Origin: Polaromonas sp.
GTDB lineage: Bacteria; Pseudomonadota; Gammaproteobacteria; Burkholderiales; Burkholderiaceae_C
Direction: 5' to 3'
NCBI GenBank assembly: GCA_030655515.1
Contig: JAURVI010000017.1
Span: forward strand, 1 to 41,051
Length of the DNA stretch: 41,051 nt
In this document: in pieces, positions 1-8,742 of the stretch
Layout of the letters: the number at the start of each line of letters is the position of its first letter
Position numbering within the stretch: position 1 is the stretch's first letter
Position numbers and translations under genes: made by a program
The notes under the pieces: model-generated
The model's input: only the letters and a program-made list of their open reading frames with translations
Databases searched by the model: none
Told to the model about the DNA's origin: nothing

Positions 1-2065
1 GGCCTTCGAGGTCATCAATCTCCACCCGCTCGGTCTTGTGCAGCGCGATGTGCGCATAAGCGTCGCTGGGTTTCATGGCCGGGGTCAGATCGCTCAGATA
101 CATGTCGGTGGTCAGGCGCGCGATGTCGTACCTGGCATACAGGCTATGCACATGCTGGCACAGGTCGGCCAGGCCCATTTTTTCGTACTTGGGAAACTTC
201 TGGCAGAACTCGGGCAGGATACGCCACATCGGCTGGTTTTTCGCATAGTCGTCCTTGAACTGCTGCAACGCGGTCAGCATGCTGTTCCAGCGGCCCTTGG
301 TGATGCCGATGGTGAACATGATGAAAAAGCTGTAGAGTCCGGTTTTTTCCACCACCACGCCGTGCTCGGCCAGGAACTTGGTGACGATGCTGGCAGGAAT
401 GCCGGTTTTGGCAAACTTGCCGTTCAGATCCAGGCCGGGCGTGACGACGGTCGACTTGATCGGGTCCAGCATGTTGAAGCCGGTGGCCATCTTGCCGAAG
501 CCGTGCCAGTTGACGCCGGCCCTGGCGTTCTTGCTCTCGCCCTTGATGATCCAGTCTTCCGAGCGGCCAATGCCTTCTTCGACCAGCTTGTCCGGCCCCC
601 AGACCTTGAACCACCAGTCGTCGCCGTATTCCGCGTCCACCTTGCGCATCGCGCGGCGAAAGTCCAGCGCCTCGGCAATGCTCTCCTCGACCAGCGCCGT
701 GCCGCCGGGCGGCTCCATCATCGCGGCGGCCACGTCACAACTGGCAATGATGCTGTACTGCGGCGAGGTCGAGGTGTGCATCAGGTAGGCCTCGTTGAAG
801 AGGTGCCTGTCGAGCTTGACCGTCTGCGAGTCCTGCACCAGAACCTGGCTGGCCTGGCTGATGCCGGCCAGCAGCTTGTGGATCGACTGCGTCGAATAAA
901 CCACGGCCTGCCTGGGACGCACGCGCTTTTTCCCCATCGCGTGGTAACTGCCGTAAAACGGGTGGAACGCCGCGTGCGGCAGCCAGGCTTCGTCAAAATG
1001 CAGGTTCTCGACATAACCGTCGAGCATGCCCTTGATGGTTTCGGTGTTGTACAGCACCCCGTCGTAGGTGGACTGGGTGATGGTCAGCACACGCGGCTTG
1101 ACCTTCTTCGCGTCAACGCCCTTGAGCAGCGGGTTGGCCGCGATCTTGGCCTGGATGGACGCCTGTTCGAACTCTTCCTTCGGAATCGGCCCGATGATGC
1201 CGAAGTGGTTGCGTGTCGGCTTCAAAAACACCGGGATCGAGCCGGTCATGATGATGGCGTGCAGAATGGACTTGTGGCAATTGCGGTCCACCACCACCAC
1301 GTCGCCGGGCGCTACCGTATGGTGCCACACCATCTTGTTCGACGTGGACGTGCCGTTGGTGACAAAAAAGCAGTGGTCCGCATTGAAGATGCGGGCGGCA
1401 TTGCGCTCCGAGGCCCCCACCGGGCCGTCGTGGTCCAGCAGTTGACCCAGCTCTTCGACCGCATTGCAAACGTCGGCGCGCAGCATGTTTTCGCCAAAAA
1501 ACTGGTGGAACATCTGCCCGACCGGGCTCTTCAGAAATGCCACGCCGCCCGAGTGTCCCGGGCAGTGCCAGGAGTAGGACCCATCTTCAGCGTAGTCCAG
1601 CAAGGCCTTGAAAAACGGCGGCTGCAGACCTTCCAGGTAACTCTTGGCCTCGCGCAGGATGTGGCGCGCCACAAACTCGGGCGTGTCCTCGAACATGTGG
1701 ATGAAGCCATGCAGCTCGCGCAGGATGTCATTGGGGATGTGGCGCGAGGTCTTGGTCTCGCCATAGACGTAAATCGGTACGTCCAGGTTCTTGCGCCGCA
1801 CTTCTTCAATGAAGTGGCGCAGGTTCAGCACCGCCGGGTCCAGGTCCGGCCCCGGCGTGAACTCTTCGTCGTCGATGGACAGAATGAAGGCACTGGCGCG
1901 GCTTTGCTGCTGCGCAAACTGCGACAGGTCGCCATAACTGGTGACGCCCAGCACCTCGAAACCTTCTGTCTCTATGGCCTGCGCCAGCGCACGAATGCCC
2001 AGGCCGGAGGTGTTTTCGGAGCGGAAGTCTTCGTCGATGATGACGATGGGAAAGCGGAATTTCAT
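1..2065 (-). CDS. Arg/Lys/Orn decarboxylase (fold type I PLP), C-terminus cut by window edge
   Basis: Reading the minus strand from ATG 2065 gives 688 codons open to the window edge, so the C-terminal domain is missing. The product starts MKFRFPIVIIDEDF and matches the basic amino acid decarboxylase family, PLP enzymes that remove the alpha-carboxyl of arginine, lysine or ornithine to make polyamines or resist acid. An N-terminal receiver-like wing domain covers about residues 1-130 and the PLP domain follows. Visible signatures are HCPGHSGG (about 167-174), HFDEAW (356-361, the PLP-contacting Asp) and STQSIHKLLAG (391-401), with K397 the expected Schiff-base lysine. AAAAGG about 8 nt upstream of the ATG is the ribosome site. 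The substrate cannot be decided from this part. It is transcribed divergently from the nfeD-like gene. Confidence 0.9.
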   Translation of the reverse strand, partial: MKFRFPIVIIDEDFRSENTSGLGIRALAQAIETEGFEVLGVTSYGDLSQFAQQQSRASAFILSIDDEEFTPGPDLDPAVLNLRHFIEEVRRKNLDVPIYVYGETKTSRHIPNDILRELHGFIHMFEDTPEFVARHILREAKSYLEGLQPPFFKALLDYAEDGSYSWHCPGHSGGVAFLKSPVGQMFHQFFGENMLRADVCNAVEELGQLLDHDGPVGASERNAARIFNADHCFFVTNGTSTSNKMVWHHTVAPGDVVVVDRNCHKSILHAIIMTGSIPVFLKPTRNHFGIIGPIPKEEFEQASIQAKIAANPLLKGVDAKKVKPRVLTITQSTYDGVLYNTETIKGMLDGYVENLHFDEAWLPHAAFHPFYGSYHAMGKKRVRPRQAVVYSTQSIHKLLAGISQASQVLVQDSQTVKLDRHLFNEAYLMHTSTSPQYSIIASCDVAAAMMEPPGGTALVEESIAEALDFRRAMRKVDAEYGDDWWFKVWGPDKLVEEGIGRSEDWIIKGESKNARAGVNWHGFGKMATGFNMLDPIKSTVVTPGLDLNGKFAKTGIPASIVTKFLAEHGVVVEKTGLYSFFIMFTIGITKGRWNSMLTALQQFKDDYAKNQPMWRILPEFCQKFPKYEKMGLADLCQHVHSLYARYDIARLTTDMYLSDLTPAMKPSDAYAHIALHKTERVEIDDLEG

Positions 2066-2227
2066 CAAGAGGCCTTTTGCCTGGGGCTGCCAAAAAAAAC
2101 GAATCAGGGCCGAAGTGTAAGGATATTTGGTGACCGCCGAGCCGGCTTGACCTTCCGGAGGTCAGGTTAAGCTTGCCAAATCGTTCTTCTGGCTCAAAAT
2201 GTGGCTTTTACGAAACGCGAGGAGAAC

Positions 2228-2656
2228 ATGACGGATTCAACGATTTGGTGGTTGCTGGCCGGTGCCGCCGTGGCGGTGGAGCTGGTCACCGGCACGTTTT
2301 ACCTGCTGATGGTTACCGTGGGTTTGGCTGCCGCAGCGCTGGCGGCCCATCTGGGCGTTTCCGTCATGGCGCAAATTGTGGTGGCGGCGGTGATCGGAGG
2401 CGGTGCGGTCGTGCTCTGGCACTGGAAACGCAGCAAAAACCCGAAACCGGCCCAGGTCCAGGCCAACCGCGATGTGCAAATGGATATCGGCGAGACCGTG
2501 CATGTGCAGCAATGGAATGCCGACGCCACGGCCAGTGTCAAATACCGCGGTGCCCAATGGAGCGTGATGCTCGCCGACAACGATGCCGCGCCTCAGCCAG
2601 GCCTCTTCAAGATCAAGGAATTGCATGGCAACCGGCTGATTGTAAAAAAACTGTGA
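2228..2656 (+). CDS. NfeD family membrane protein
   Basis: A 142-residue protein beginning MTDSTIWWLLAG. Two or three hydrophobic segments lie in residues 5-68, followed by a short basic stretch (WKRSKN) and a soluble C-terminal part of about 70 residues of the OB-fold type found in short NfeD proteins (VQMDIGETVHV, then YRGAQWSVM, then GNRLIVKKL at the end). ATG 2228 is chosen because GAGGAG lies just upstream; a longer in-frame start at 2201 lacks such a site. NfeD proteins partner with SPFH/stomatin proteins in membrane quality control, and the next gene encodes exactly such a protein, so the two are very probably one functional pair. Confidence 0.85.
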   Translation: MTDSTIWWLLAGAAVAVELVTGTFYLLMVTVGLAAAALAAHLGVSVMAQIVVAAVIGGGAVVLWHWKRSKNPKPAQVQANRDVQMDIGETVHVQQWNADATASVKYRGAQWSVMLADNDAAPQPGLFKIKELHGNRLIVKKL

Positions 2657-2664
2657 GACATTAC

Positions 2665-2702
2665 ACGCGGTGATGCTAGGCTGGTGCCCGCGTCTTTTTT
2701 TT
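2665..2702 (+). terminator. Possible intrinsic terminator between nfeD-like and SPFH genes
   Basis: ACGCGG (2665-2670) pairs with CCGCGT (2688-2693) across a 17-nt loop and is followed by C and a run of eight T (2695-2702). The stem is short and the loop large, and the next gene starts only 20 nt later, so it may attenuate rather than end transcription. Confidence 0.35.
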
Positions 2703-2721
2703 AAATTCATCGGAGAACCAA

Positions 2722-3639
2722 ATGGAAATTGCACTCGTCATCCTGGTGATTGCCGTCATTTTTATCGCGCGCAGCATCAAGGTCGTGCCCCAACAAAATG
2801 CATGGGTCGTCGAACGGCTCGGCAAATACCACGGCAGCCTGACACCGGGCCTCAATTTCCTGGTTCCCTTCATTGACCGAGTCGCCTACAAACATTCACT
2901 GAAGGAAATTCCGCTGGACGTGCCCAGCCAGGTTTGTATCACGCGCGACAACACCCAACTGCAGGTGGACGGGATTTTGTATTTCCAGGTCACCGACCCG
3001 ATGCGCGCCAGCTACGGCTCGTCCAACTACATCGTGGCCGTCACCCAACTGGCGCAAACCTCGCTGCGCAGCGTGATCGGCAAGCTCGAACTCGACAAGA
3101 CCTTTGAAGAGCGCGACATCATCAATGCGCAGGTGGTGCAGGCCATTGACGAAGCGGCCCTGAACTGGGGCGTCAAGGTGCTGCGTTACGAGATCAAGGA
3201 CCTGACGCCGCCCAAGGAAATCCTGCACGCGATGCAGTCACAAATCACGGCCGAGCGCGAGAAGCGGGCCTTGATCGCCGCCTCCGAAGGCCGTCGCCAG
3301 GAGCAGATCAACATCGCCACCGGCGAACGCGAAGCCTTCATTGCCCGCTCCGAAGGCGAAAAGCAATCCATCATCAACAAGGCCCAGGGCGAGGCCGGCT
3401 CTATCACCGCGGTAGCCGAAGCCACGGCGCAGGCCATCGAACGCATCGCCGCGGCTATCAAGCAGCCCGGCGGTGAGCAGGCCGTGCAGCTCAAGGTCGC
3501 CGAAAAAGCCGTGGAGGCCTATTCCCGCGTCGCCGCCGACGCCACGACCACGCTGATTGTGCCCAGCAACATGACCGAGGTCTCGGCGTTGATCACTTCG
3601 GCCATGAAAATGGTGCAATCCTCCAGCAAGGCCGTCTAG
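2722..3639 (+). CDS. SPFH/band 7 (stomatin-like, QmcA-type) membrane protein
   Basis: The 305-residue product has one N-terminal membrane segment (MEIALVILVIAVIFIARSI), then an SPFH/band 7 domain at about residues 20-180 (VVPQQNAWVVERLGKY; GLNFLVPFIDRV; LDVPSQVCITRDN). A long Ala/Glu/Lys/Arg-rich coiled-coil region (EREKRALIAASEGRRQEQ onward) and a short C-terminal tail follow. The length equals that of E. coli QmcA as I remember it. Proteins of this kind form large oligomeric rings in the cytoplasmic membrane and modulate proteases such as FtsH. GGAGA lies about 7 nt before the ATG. It sits 65 nt after the NfeD gene, the usual partner. Confidence 0.9.
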   Translation: MEIALVILVIAVIFIARSIKVVPQQNAWVVERLGKYHGSLTPGLNFLVPFIDRVAYKHSLKEIPLDVPSQVCITRDNTQLQVDGILYFQVTDPMRASYGSSNYIVAVTQLAQTSLRSVIGKLELDKTFEERDIINAQVVQAIDEAALNWGVKVLRYEIKDLTPPKEILHAMQSQITAEREKRALIAASEGRRQEQINIATGEREAFIARSEGEKQSIINKAQGEAGSITAVAEATAQAIERIAAAIKQPGGEQAVQLKVAEKAVEAYSRVAADATTTLIVPSNMTEVSALITSAMKMVQSSSKAV

Positions 3640-3668
3640 CCGGCCCTCCCGCGAGAAGGGCGCTGTGC

Positions 3669-3698
3669 TTGCTTGGAACGGCCCTGCACTGCTACAAT
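3669..3698 (+). promoter_or_regulatory. Probable sigma70 promoter of tRNA-Ser
   Basis: A -35-like TTGCTT (3669-3674) is separated by 18 nt from a good -10 hexamer TACAAT (3693-3698). This places the start of transcription a few bases before the tRNA at 3711. Confidence 0.55.
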
Positions 3699-3710
3699 CA
3701 AAGGCTTCGC

Positions 3711-3800
3711 GGAAGGGTGGATGAGTGGTTTAAGTCACACGCCTGGAAAGCGTGCGTGGGGTTATACCCACCGCGGGTTCGAATCCCGCCTCTTCCGCCA
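3711..3800 (+). tRNA. tRNA-Ser (anticodon GGA)
   Basis: A 90-nt class II tRNA with acceptor stem GGAAGGG pairing with CTCTTCC (one G-T wobble), discriminator G and an encoded CCA at 3798-3800. The anticodon loop CTGGAAA carries GGA, which reads UCC/UCU serine codons. A long variable arm (GTGGGGTTATACCCACC) and the T-loop GGTTCGAATCC are present. Both size and variable arm are as expected for tRNA-Ser. Confidence 0.97.
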
Positions 3801-3814
3801 GTTAGTCAATGAAT

Positions 3815-3837
3815 ACGGGGCCTCGCGCCCCGTTTTT
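3815..3837 (+). terminator. Intrinsic terminator of tRNA-Ser
   Basis: ACGGGGC (3815-3821), loop CTCGC, GCCCCGT (3827-3833), running into a T tract (3833-3837). It lies 14 nt after the CCA end of the tRNA. Confidence 0.8.
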
Positions 3838-3885
3838 CATGCACCTGCCTCATGTGCCAGCCGGCGGCTCCACGCTCGCAGAGGC

Positions 3886-3917
3886 GCAAAAAAGCCACCG
3901 CGAGGTGGCTTTTTTGC
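3886..3917. terminator. Bidirectional intrinsic terminator between tRNA-Ser and the livJ-type gene
   Basis: A perfect 14-bp inverted repeat GCAAAAAAGCCACC / GGTGGCTTTTTTGC with a 4-nt loop. The A and T tracts make it work on both strands. It lies 25 nt past the stop of the minus-strand binding-protein gene, so it is probably that gene's main terminator. Confidence 0.85.
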
Positions 3918-3942
3918 AGACGTGCGGACGTTTATTGGACGT

Positions 3943-5133
3943 TTATTCCAACGCCACTTTCTTGCCGTCCTTGTAGTTGTACAAGGTGATGGCGGGGTTC
4001 TTCAATTCGCCGTTGGGCAAGAACTCGATGGTCGTGGTCACGCCCTTTAAGCTGGTTTTGATCAACTCGGGAGTGTAAACCTTGGGATCGATCGAGTTGG
4101 CGCGCTTCATCGCGTCGACCAGCACAAAGGTTGCGTCGTAGGTGTACGGGCTGTAGATCTGGAACTGGTTCGGGTATTTTTCATCGTAGCGTTTTTTCCA
4201 TTCGACGCCGCCTGGCATCTTGGCCAGCGATGCGCCGCCTTCGGCGCAGATCACGTTGTCGAGCGTCTTGGCGCCACCGGCGAGCTTGGCGATCTCCGAG
4301 GTGCAGATGCCGTCACCGCCAAAGTACTTGACCTTGCTCATGCCCAGTTGCTCCATCTGGCGCAGCATGGGGCCGGCTTGCGGGTCCATGCCGCCGTAGA
4401 ACACGGCATCGGGGCCTTTGGCCTTGATGGCGGTCAGGATGGCCATGAAGTCGGTGGCTTTGTCGGTGGTGAACTGTTCATCGACCACCGTCATGCCTTT
4501 TTCCTTGGCCGTCTTCTTGAAGATGTCGGCAACGCCCTGGCCATAAGCGGAACGGTCGTCGATGACGGCGACCTTTTTCAGTTTGAGATTGTCAGCGGCA
4601 TAAGACGCCAGGCCGGCACCCAGGGCCAGGTCATTGGCAATGATGCGGTAGGTGGTTTTGTAGCCGGGCTTGGTCAGGTCCGGATTGGTCGCGGCACCGG
4701 TGACGTGGGGAATGCCGCAGTCGTTGTAGACCTTGGAAGCAGGAATGGTGGTGCCCGAATTGAGGTGACCGACGACGCCGGCCACTTTGGAGTCGCACAG
4801 TTTTTGTGCGGCGGCTGTGCCCTGTTTTGGGTCAGCCGCGTCGTCTTCCGCGACGATTTCGAACTTGGCCTTTTTGCCGCCAATTTCGATGTTCTGTGTG
4901 TTCAGGTCCTCAATGGCCATGCGCACACCATTTTCATTGTCCTTGCCGTAGTGGGCTTGGGCTCCTGAAATCGGGGCGACGTGGCCGATTTTGACGACGA
5001 GCGTGTCACCGGATGGGGCGGCTGCCGGTGCCTGAGCAACAGGTGCTTTGGCAGCAGGCGTGGCTTCCTCTTTTTTGCCACAAGCAACAACCAGCATGGC
5101 GGCCAAAGCGACCGCAGTCCATTTCATTTGCAT
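3943..5133 (-). CDS. Branched-chain amino acid ABC transporter substrate-binding lipoprotein (LivJ/LivK-like)
   Basis: A 396-residue periplasmic binding protein of the leucine-binding type I fold. The N-terminus MQMKWTAVALAAMLVVACGK has a signal peptide ending in a lipobox (LVVAC, Cys18), so it should be lipid-anchored. An Ala/Pro linker follows, then the ligand domain starting VVKIGHVAPISGAQAHYGKDNENG. ATG 5133 is chosen because GGAG lies 7 nt upstream; an in-frame GTG at 5139 is too close to that site. Such proteins deliver Leu/Ile/Val or related compounds to LivHMGF, none of which is in this window, so the gene stands alone and its ligand is unproven. Confidence 0.9.
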   Translation of the reverse strand: MQMKWTAVALAAMLVVACGKKEEATPAAKAPVAQAPAAAPSGDTLVVKIGHVAPISGAQAHYGKDNENGVRMAIEDLNTQNIEIGGKKAKFEIVAEDDAADPKQGTAAAQKLCDSKVAGVVGHLNSGTTIPASKVYNDCGIPHVTGAATNPDLTKPGYKTTYRIIANDLALGAGLASYAADNLKLKKVAVIDDRSAYGQGVADIFKKTAKEKGMTVVDEQFTTDKATDFMAILTAIKAKGPDAVFYGGMDPQAGPMLRQMEQLGMSKVKYFGGDGICTSEIAKLAGGAKTLDNVICAEGGASLAKMPGGVEWKKRYDEKYPNQFQIYSPYTYDATFVLVDAMKRANSIDPKVYTPELIKTSLKGVTTTIEFLPNGELKNPAITLYNYKDGKKVALE

Positions 5134-5310
5134 AAACACACTCCAATGATTAGAAAATTACCGCTAAAACGTTGCGAACATTTTTTTCTCAACGGCTCTG
5201 AACATATCGCAATTTTCGCGCCTGCACCATAGCAAAGTCCACTAAAGCCAGTTAGCGTTGCAGGGTTGTTACACAAAAGACTGCGTTGAAAGCCGGGCGG
5301 CAGCTTTTTT

Positions 5311-5634
5311 TTAGCGCTTATCCGGCCACTGGCTGGCAAGCTCCTGCTCAAAAGCCTGATTGACCGACTGCCGCACGACGATCTCGATCTCGTCGCGAAG
5401 ACTGGGCGCCAGTGCCTGGGTGTGCGCCAGAACCAGGCGTCCCACGGTCTCCCGAAGCAGCCGGTCCAGTGTCAAGTCGACGCGCTGCATCACCCGATGC
5501 ACCATCTGCGCCTGCAGGTGCCGCAGATCGAGTGCGGCCTCTACTGGCGGGCTTGTTGCGGCGTCGGACGCAGGGGGCTGAACGACTTCCGTCAGCGTGG
5601 GGACAAAACGCGGTGGCAGTGCATAATGGCTCAT
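5311..5634 (-). CDS. Conserved-looking hypothetical protein after holC
   Basis: I do not recognise this 107-residue protein. It has a Pro/Ala-rich, probably disordered N-terminal third (residues 1-35) and then a mostly helical, charged segment (LRHLQAQMVHRVMQRVDLTL; EIEIVVRQSVNQAFEQELAS). No signal peptide, membrane segment or cysteine is seen. Its ATG overlaps the holC stop (ATGA, 5631-5634), so translation is coupled to holC, and it is the last gene of the pepA-holC group. A role beside the polymerase clamp-loader subunit is only a guess from position. Confidence 0.65.
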   Translation of the reverse strand: MSHYALPPRFVPTLTEVVQPPASDAATSPPVEAALDLRHLQAQMVHRVMQRVDLTLDRLLRETVGRLVLAHTQALAPSLRDEIEIVVRQSVNQAFEQELASQWPDKR

Positions 5635-6065
5635 GGCATCCTTGTGTCGGCCAGGTCATGCCGCTTTATCGCATAACCGCGGTCCGCATAATGCTTCCAG
5701 CGGCTGCGCGCCGCCGCACGGTCGTCGTCAGCCAGCGTGACCAGTTCGATAAAGCGCTCGAAGCGTTCAAACCCGGCGGGCACCTGCTGCCCCAGATTGA
5801 CCAGAACTTCATGGTGCGGGCAGGCTTCGAGTGACTGCGCCAGCAACACCGGCGTCGCTGCAACCGTTGCAGCCGGTGCGGTCAACTGGCAGTGCGGCAC
5901 AAACTCCAGAGCGGAAAATGTCCACAACATCTGGTCCAGGCGACGGAGCAGCTCCGGTTCGGCCGTGACAACGACGCGAGCCCCGCTGCCGCAAGCCTTG
6001 CGCAACAAGCGGCAGCCATACGCCAGCTTGTCCGGCACGTTGAAATGGAAAGCGACTTCGGTCAT
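5631..6065 (-). CDS. holC: DNA polymerase III chi subunit
   Basis: A 144-residue protein starting MTEVAFHFNVPDKLAYGCRL, the characteristic opening of HolC. It also shows the internal WTFSALEFVPHC and HEVLVNLGQQVP segments and a C-terminal RWKHYADRGY. Chi links the clamp-loader (through psi) to single-stranded DNA-binding protein at the replication fork. It overlaps pepA by 4 nt upstream and the unknown 107-residue gene by 4 nt downstream. pepA-holC adjacency is a recurrent arrangement in proteobacteria, which supports the call. Confidence 0.9.
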   Translation of the reverse strand: MTEVAFHFNVPDKLAYGCRLLRKACGSGARVVVTAEPELLRRLDQMLWTFSALEFVPHCQLTAPAATVAATPVLLAQSLEACPHHEVLVNLGQQVPAGFERFERFIELVTLADDDRAAARSRWKHYADRGYAIKRHDLADTRMP

Positions 6066-7567
6066 GTCGGTGATCTGGCAGCCTTTTTGGCGGTTCGGGG
6101 CTTGACCGGCACTTTTTTGGCCGGCGGCACCTGGCCCAGCAGGAAATCAACCAGCAAAGGCACGGGCCGTCCGGTGGCGCCTTTGGCGGCGCCGCCTTTC
6201 CAGGCCGTACCGGCAATGTCCAGGTGTGCCCAAGGAAACTTGCCGGCAAAGCGCTGCAGGAATTTGGCCGCGGTGATGGCGCCGCCGGCGCGCCCGGCGA
6301 CATTGGCCACATCGGCAAAGTTGGTTTTCAGGCCATCGGCGTACTCGTCGTCGAGCGGCATGCGCCAGCACAGGTCCAGCGCGCTGTCGCCGGCCGCGGC
6401 CAGCGACTGGGCCAGCGCATCGTCACTGGAAAACATGCCGCTGCGCACGCCGCCCAGCGCGATCATGCAGGCGCCGGTCAGCGTTGCAATGTCGACCACG
6501 GCGCGCGGCTTCAAGCGCTCGGCGTAGGTCAGCGCATCGCACAGCACGAGCCGGCCTTCGGCATCGGTGTTGAGGATTTCAATGGTCTGCCCGCTCATGC
6601 TGGTCACCACGTCGCCGGGCTTGATGGCCCGGCCATCGGGCATGTTTTCGCAGGCCGGGATCAGGCCCACCACATTGAGCGCGGGCCGCAGCTCGGCCAG
6701 CGCCCTGAATGTGCCCAGCACACTGGCCGCGCCGCTCATGTCAAACTTCATTTCGTCCATTTCGGCGGCGGGTTTGATGGAAATGCCGCCGGTATCAAAG
6801 GTAATGCCTTTGCCGATCAACACCACCGGTGCGTCCGTCCTGGGGCCGCCGCCGTAACGCAGCACGATAAAACGCAGCGGCTCTTCCGAACCCCGGGCAA
6901 CGGCCATGAACGCGCCCATGCCGAGCTTGGCAACCTCTTTCGGGCCCAGCACCTCGACCTTGATCCCGGGCAGCTTGCCCAGTTCTTTGGCGGCCTGAGC
7001 CAGCAAGGAGGGCGTCGCGTGGTTGGCCGGCCGGTTCGCCCACTCCCGGGCCAGCGCCAGGCCTTTGACCAGCCCCACACCCTTGTCGAAGCCGGCGTGG
7101 CCGGCAACTGACGCAGGCATGCCAATCAGCACACGCAGCAACTTTTGTTCAGTGGGTTTGGACTTGGTGGTGCTGTAGGCATAACCGGTATCGGCGCAAG
7201 CCAGCACGGCGGCCCGCACCGTGTCCTGGTCGGCCTGCGGCAGCCCGCCCAGGCTCAGCAGCACACGCCGGACATTGGTCGTTTTCAGGGTCGCCATCGC
7301 TGCGTTGACTGCGGTCCTGACACTTTTGGCACTGCCGTCACCGGCACCCGCCAGCAGCACACGGGTGGCGGCAATGCCCTGCGGGCGGTAGGCGCTGAGC
7401 AATTTGCCGGCCTTGCTCTCCAGGTCGCCCGACTTGATGGCCAGCGCCGCCAGTTTTGAAACGGGGTCGGTGCCAGAGCGCATGTCGCTGGGGATCAATA
7501 CGATCAGGGCGTCACATTTTTCACTGCAAATTCGGGCGGGGGTCAGGGTTTTGAGTTCAAAGTCCAT
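6062..7567 (-). CDS. pepA: Cytosol (leucyl) aminopeptidase PepA, M17
   Basis: A 501-residue M17 metallopeptidase that removes N-terminal amino acids, typically as a hexamer with two metal ions. The catalytic domain shows GKGITFDTGG (252-261), K265 in GISIKPAAEMDEMKFDM, and the family signature NTDAEGRL (333-340) with its metal-binding Asp and Glu. The N-terminal domain (1-160) is the variable macro-like half. Length matches the family. It is the first gene of a coupled minus-strand set with holC and is divergent from lptF across 50 nt. PepA of E. coli also binds DNA; nothing here tests that. Confidence 0.95.
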   Translation of the reverse strand: MDFELKTLTPARICSEKCDALIVLIPSDMRSGTDPVSKLAALAIKSGDLESKAGKLLSAYRPQGIAATRVLLAGAGDGSAKSVRTAVNAAMATLKTTNVRRVLLSLGGLPQADQDTVRAAVLACADTGYAYSTTKSKPTEQKLLRVLIGMPASVAGHAGFDKGVGLVKGLALAREWANRPANHATPSLLAQAAKELGKLPGIKVEVLGPKEVAKLGMGAFMAVARGSEEPLRFIVLRYGGGPRTDAPVVLIGKGITFDTGGISIKPAAEMDEMKFDMSGAASVLGTFRALAELRPALNVVGLIPACENMPDGRAIKPGDVVTSMSGQTIEILNTDAEGRLVLCDALTYAERLKPRAVVDIATLTGACMIALGGVRSGMFSSDDALAQSLAAAGDSALDLCWRMPLDDEYADGLKTNFADVANVAGRAGGAITAAKFLQRFAGKFPWAHLDIAGTAWKGGAAKGATGRPVPLLVDFLLGQVPPAKKVPVKPRTAKKAARSPT

Positions 7568-7617
7568 AATCGAGCGTTGGGCGCAGCAAGCGCGTTATTA
7601 AGGCAAAGTTTCAGGCA

Positions 7618-8742
7618 ATGTTATTCCAATCTTCGATCCGCAAAGAATTGGCACACAGTTTTGGAGCGGCGCTTGTGGTTTTGATGACCATCGTGATCAC
7701 CATCATCCTGATTCGGACGCTGGGGCAGGCCTCACGCGGCAGCGCCAATCCGCAGGACGTGATGCTGCTCATGGGTTACTCGGCGCTCGGGCGCCTGCCC
7801 ATCATCCTGACGCTCTCCTTGTTCGTTGCCATGGTCAGCACCCTGTCGCGGATGTACCGCGACAGCGAAATGGTCGTCTGGTTCGTCAGCGGCCGCGGCC
7901 TCATCGCTTTCCTCGCGCCTTTGTTCCGCTTTGCCTGGCCGGTGCTGCTGGTGATCACGCTGCTGTCGGTGTTTGTCTGGCCCTGGTCGAACCTGCAATC
8001 CCAGGAAATGAAAAACCGTTACGAGCAGCGCGGCGACCTTGAACGCGTCGCCCCCGGCCAGTTCCAGGAGTCGTCCAGCGGCAACCGCGTTTTTTTCATC
8101 GACCGCGATGTCAGCCAGGAAAAAGCCAGCAACAACGTTTTTATCGCCTCGACCGAGAAAGGCAAAAACGCGGTCACCACGGCGCGCTCCGGGCGTATAG
8201 AAACGGTGGGCAATTCCCAGATGCTGCTGCTGGACAACGGGCAACGGCTTGAAAGCCAGATCGGCAAGTCGGCGCTGAAGATCACCGAATTCGAGGAATA
8301 CGGCAGCAAGGCCGGTAACAGCGCACTGATCAATGGAGACCTGCCCGAAAGGTCCAAGTCCACTTGGGAGCTGCTGCGCACACCCACCCGCAACAACCTC
8401 GGTGAGCTGGCCTGGCGGCTGGGCATGGCGCTGGCGGCCGTCAACTTTGTCGTGATTGCGCTGGCCCTGGCCAGCGTCAACCCGCGCGCGGGACGCAGTG
8501 GCAACCTGATTTTTGTGCTATTTACCTTTGTGGTCTATCACAACCTGTTGAACCTGGGCCAGAACTGGATCAGCGTCGGTGCGGCCAGCTTCGGCACTTT
8601 TGTACCGGCCTTGCACGGCGGCGCCTTGCTGCTGGCGCTGGCCTGGTTGTCCAGGCGCCACCTGAACTGGACTTTCAAGGCGGCCGCCAACTGGCAGCGC
8701 AAGCGGCAGGCTGACCGGCAATTGGGCAAGGTGGCGCCATGA
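7618..8742 (+). CDS. lptF: LPS export ABC transporter permease LptF
   Basis: A 374-residue YjgP/YjgQ family permease. It has paired N-terminal membrane segments (residues 15-120), a periplasmic beta-jellyroll (about 130-260) and C-terminal membrane segments. The opening MLFQSSIRKELAHSFGAALVV and the SRMYRDSEMVVWFVSG segment are typical of LptF. LptF and LptG form the inner membrane part of the LptB2FG machine that extracts lipopolysaccharide toward LptC/A/D. The gene overlaps lptG by 4 nt (ATGA), so the two subunits are translationally coupled. AGG lies only 2 nt before the ATG and AAGGCAAAG is farther up, so the start is somewhat uncertain. Confidence 0.93.
   Translation: MLFQSSIRKELAHSFGAALVVLMTIVITIILIRTLGQASRGSANPQDVMLLMGYSALGRLPIILTLSLFVAMVSTLSRMYRDSEMVVWFVSGRGLIAFLAPLFRFAWPVLLVITLLSVFVWPWSNLQSQEMKNRYEQRGDLERVAPGQFQESSSGNRVFFIDRDVSQEKASNNVFIASTEKGKNAVTTARSGRIETVGNSQMLLLDNGQRLESQIGKSALKITEFEEYGSKAGNSALINGDLPERSKSTWELLRTPTRNNLGELAWRLGMALAAVNFVVIALALASVNPRAGRSGNLIFVLFTFVVYHNLLNLGQNWISVGAASFGTFVPALHGGALLLALAWLSRRHLNWTFKAAANWQRKRQADRQLGKVAP

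Noticed and set aside
38..2170. 710-codon open frame on the plus strand
   Set aside because: It is the antisense shadow of the decarboxylase gene on the minus strand, which has clear family motifs; the shadow protein has no recognisable domain and is His/Arg-rich, as expected from GC-rich antisense frames.
5134..5310. Possible small gene between the binding-protein gene and the 107-residue gene
   Set aside because: Open frames here (up to 83 codons on the plus strand) overlap the start of the binding-protein gene and show no ribosome site or family resemblance; AT-rich promoter DNA is a better reading.
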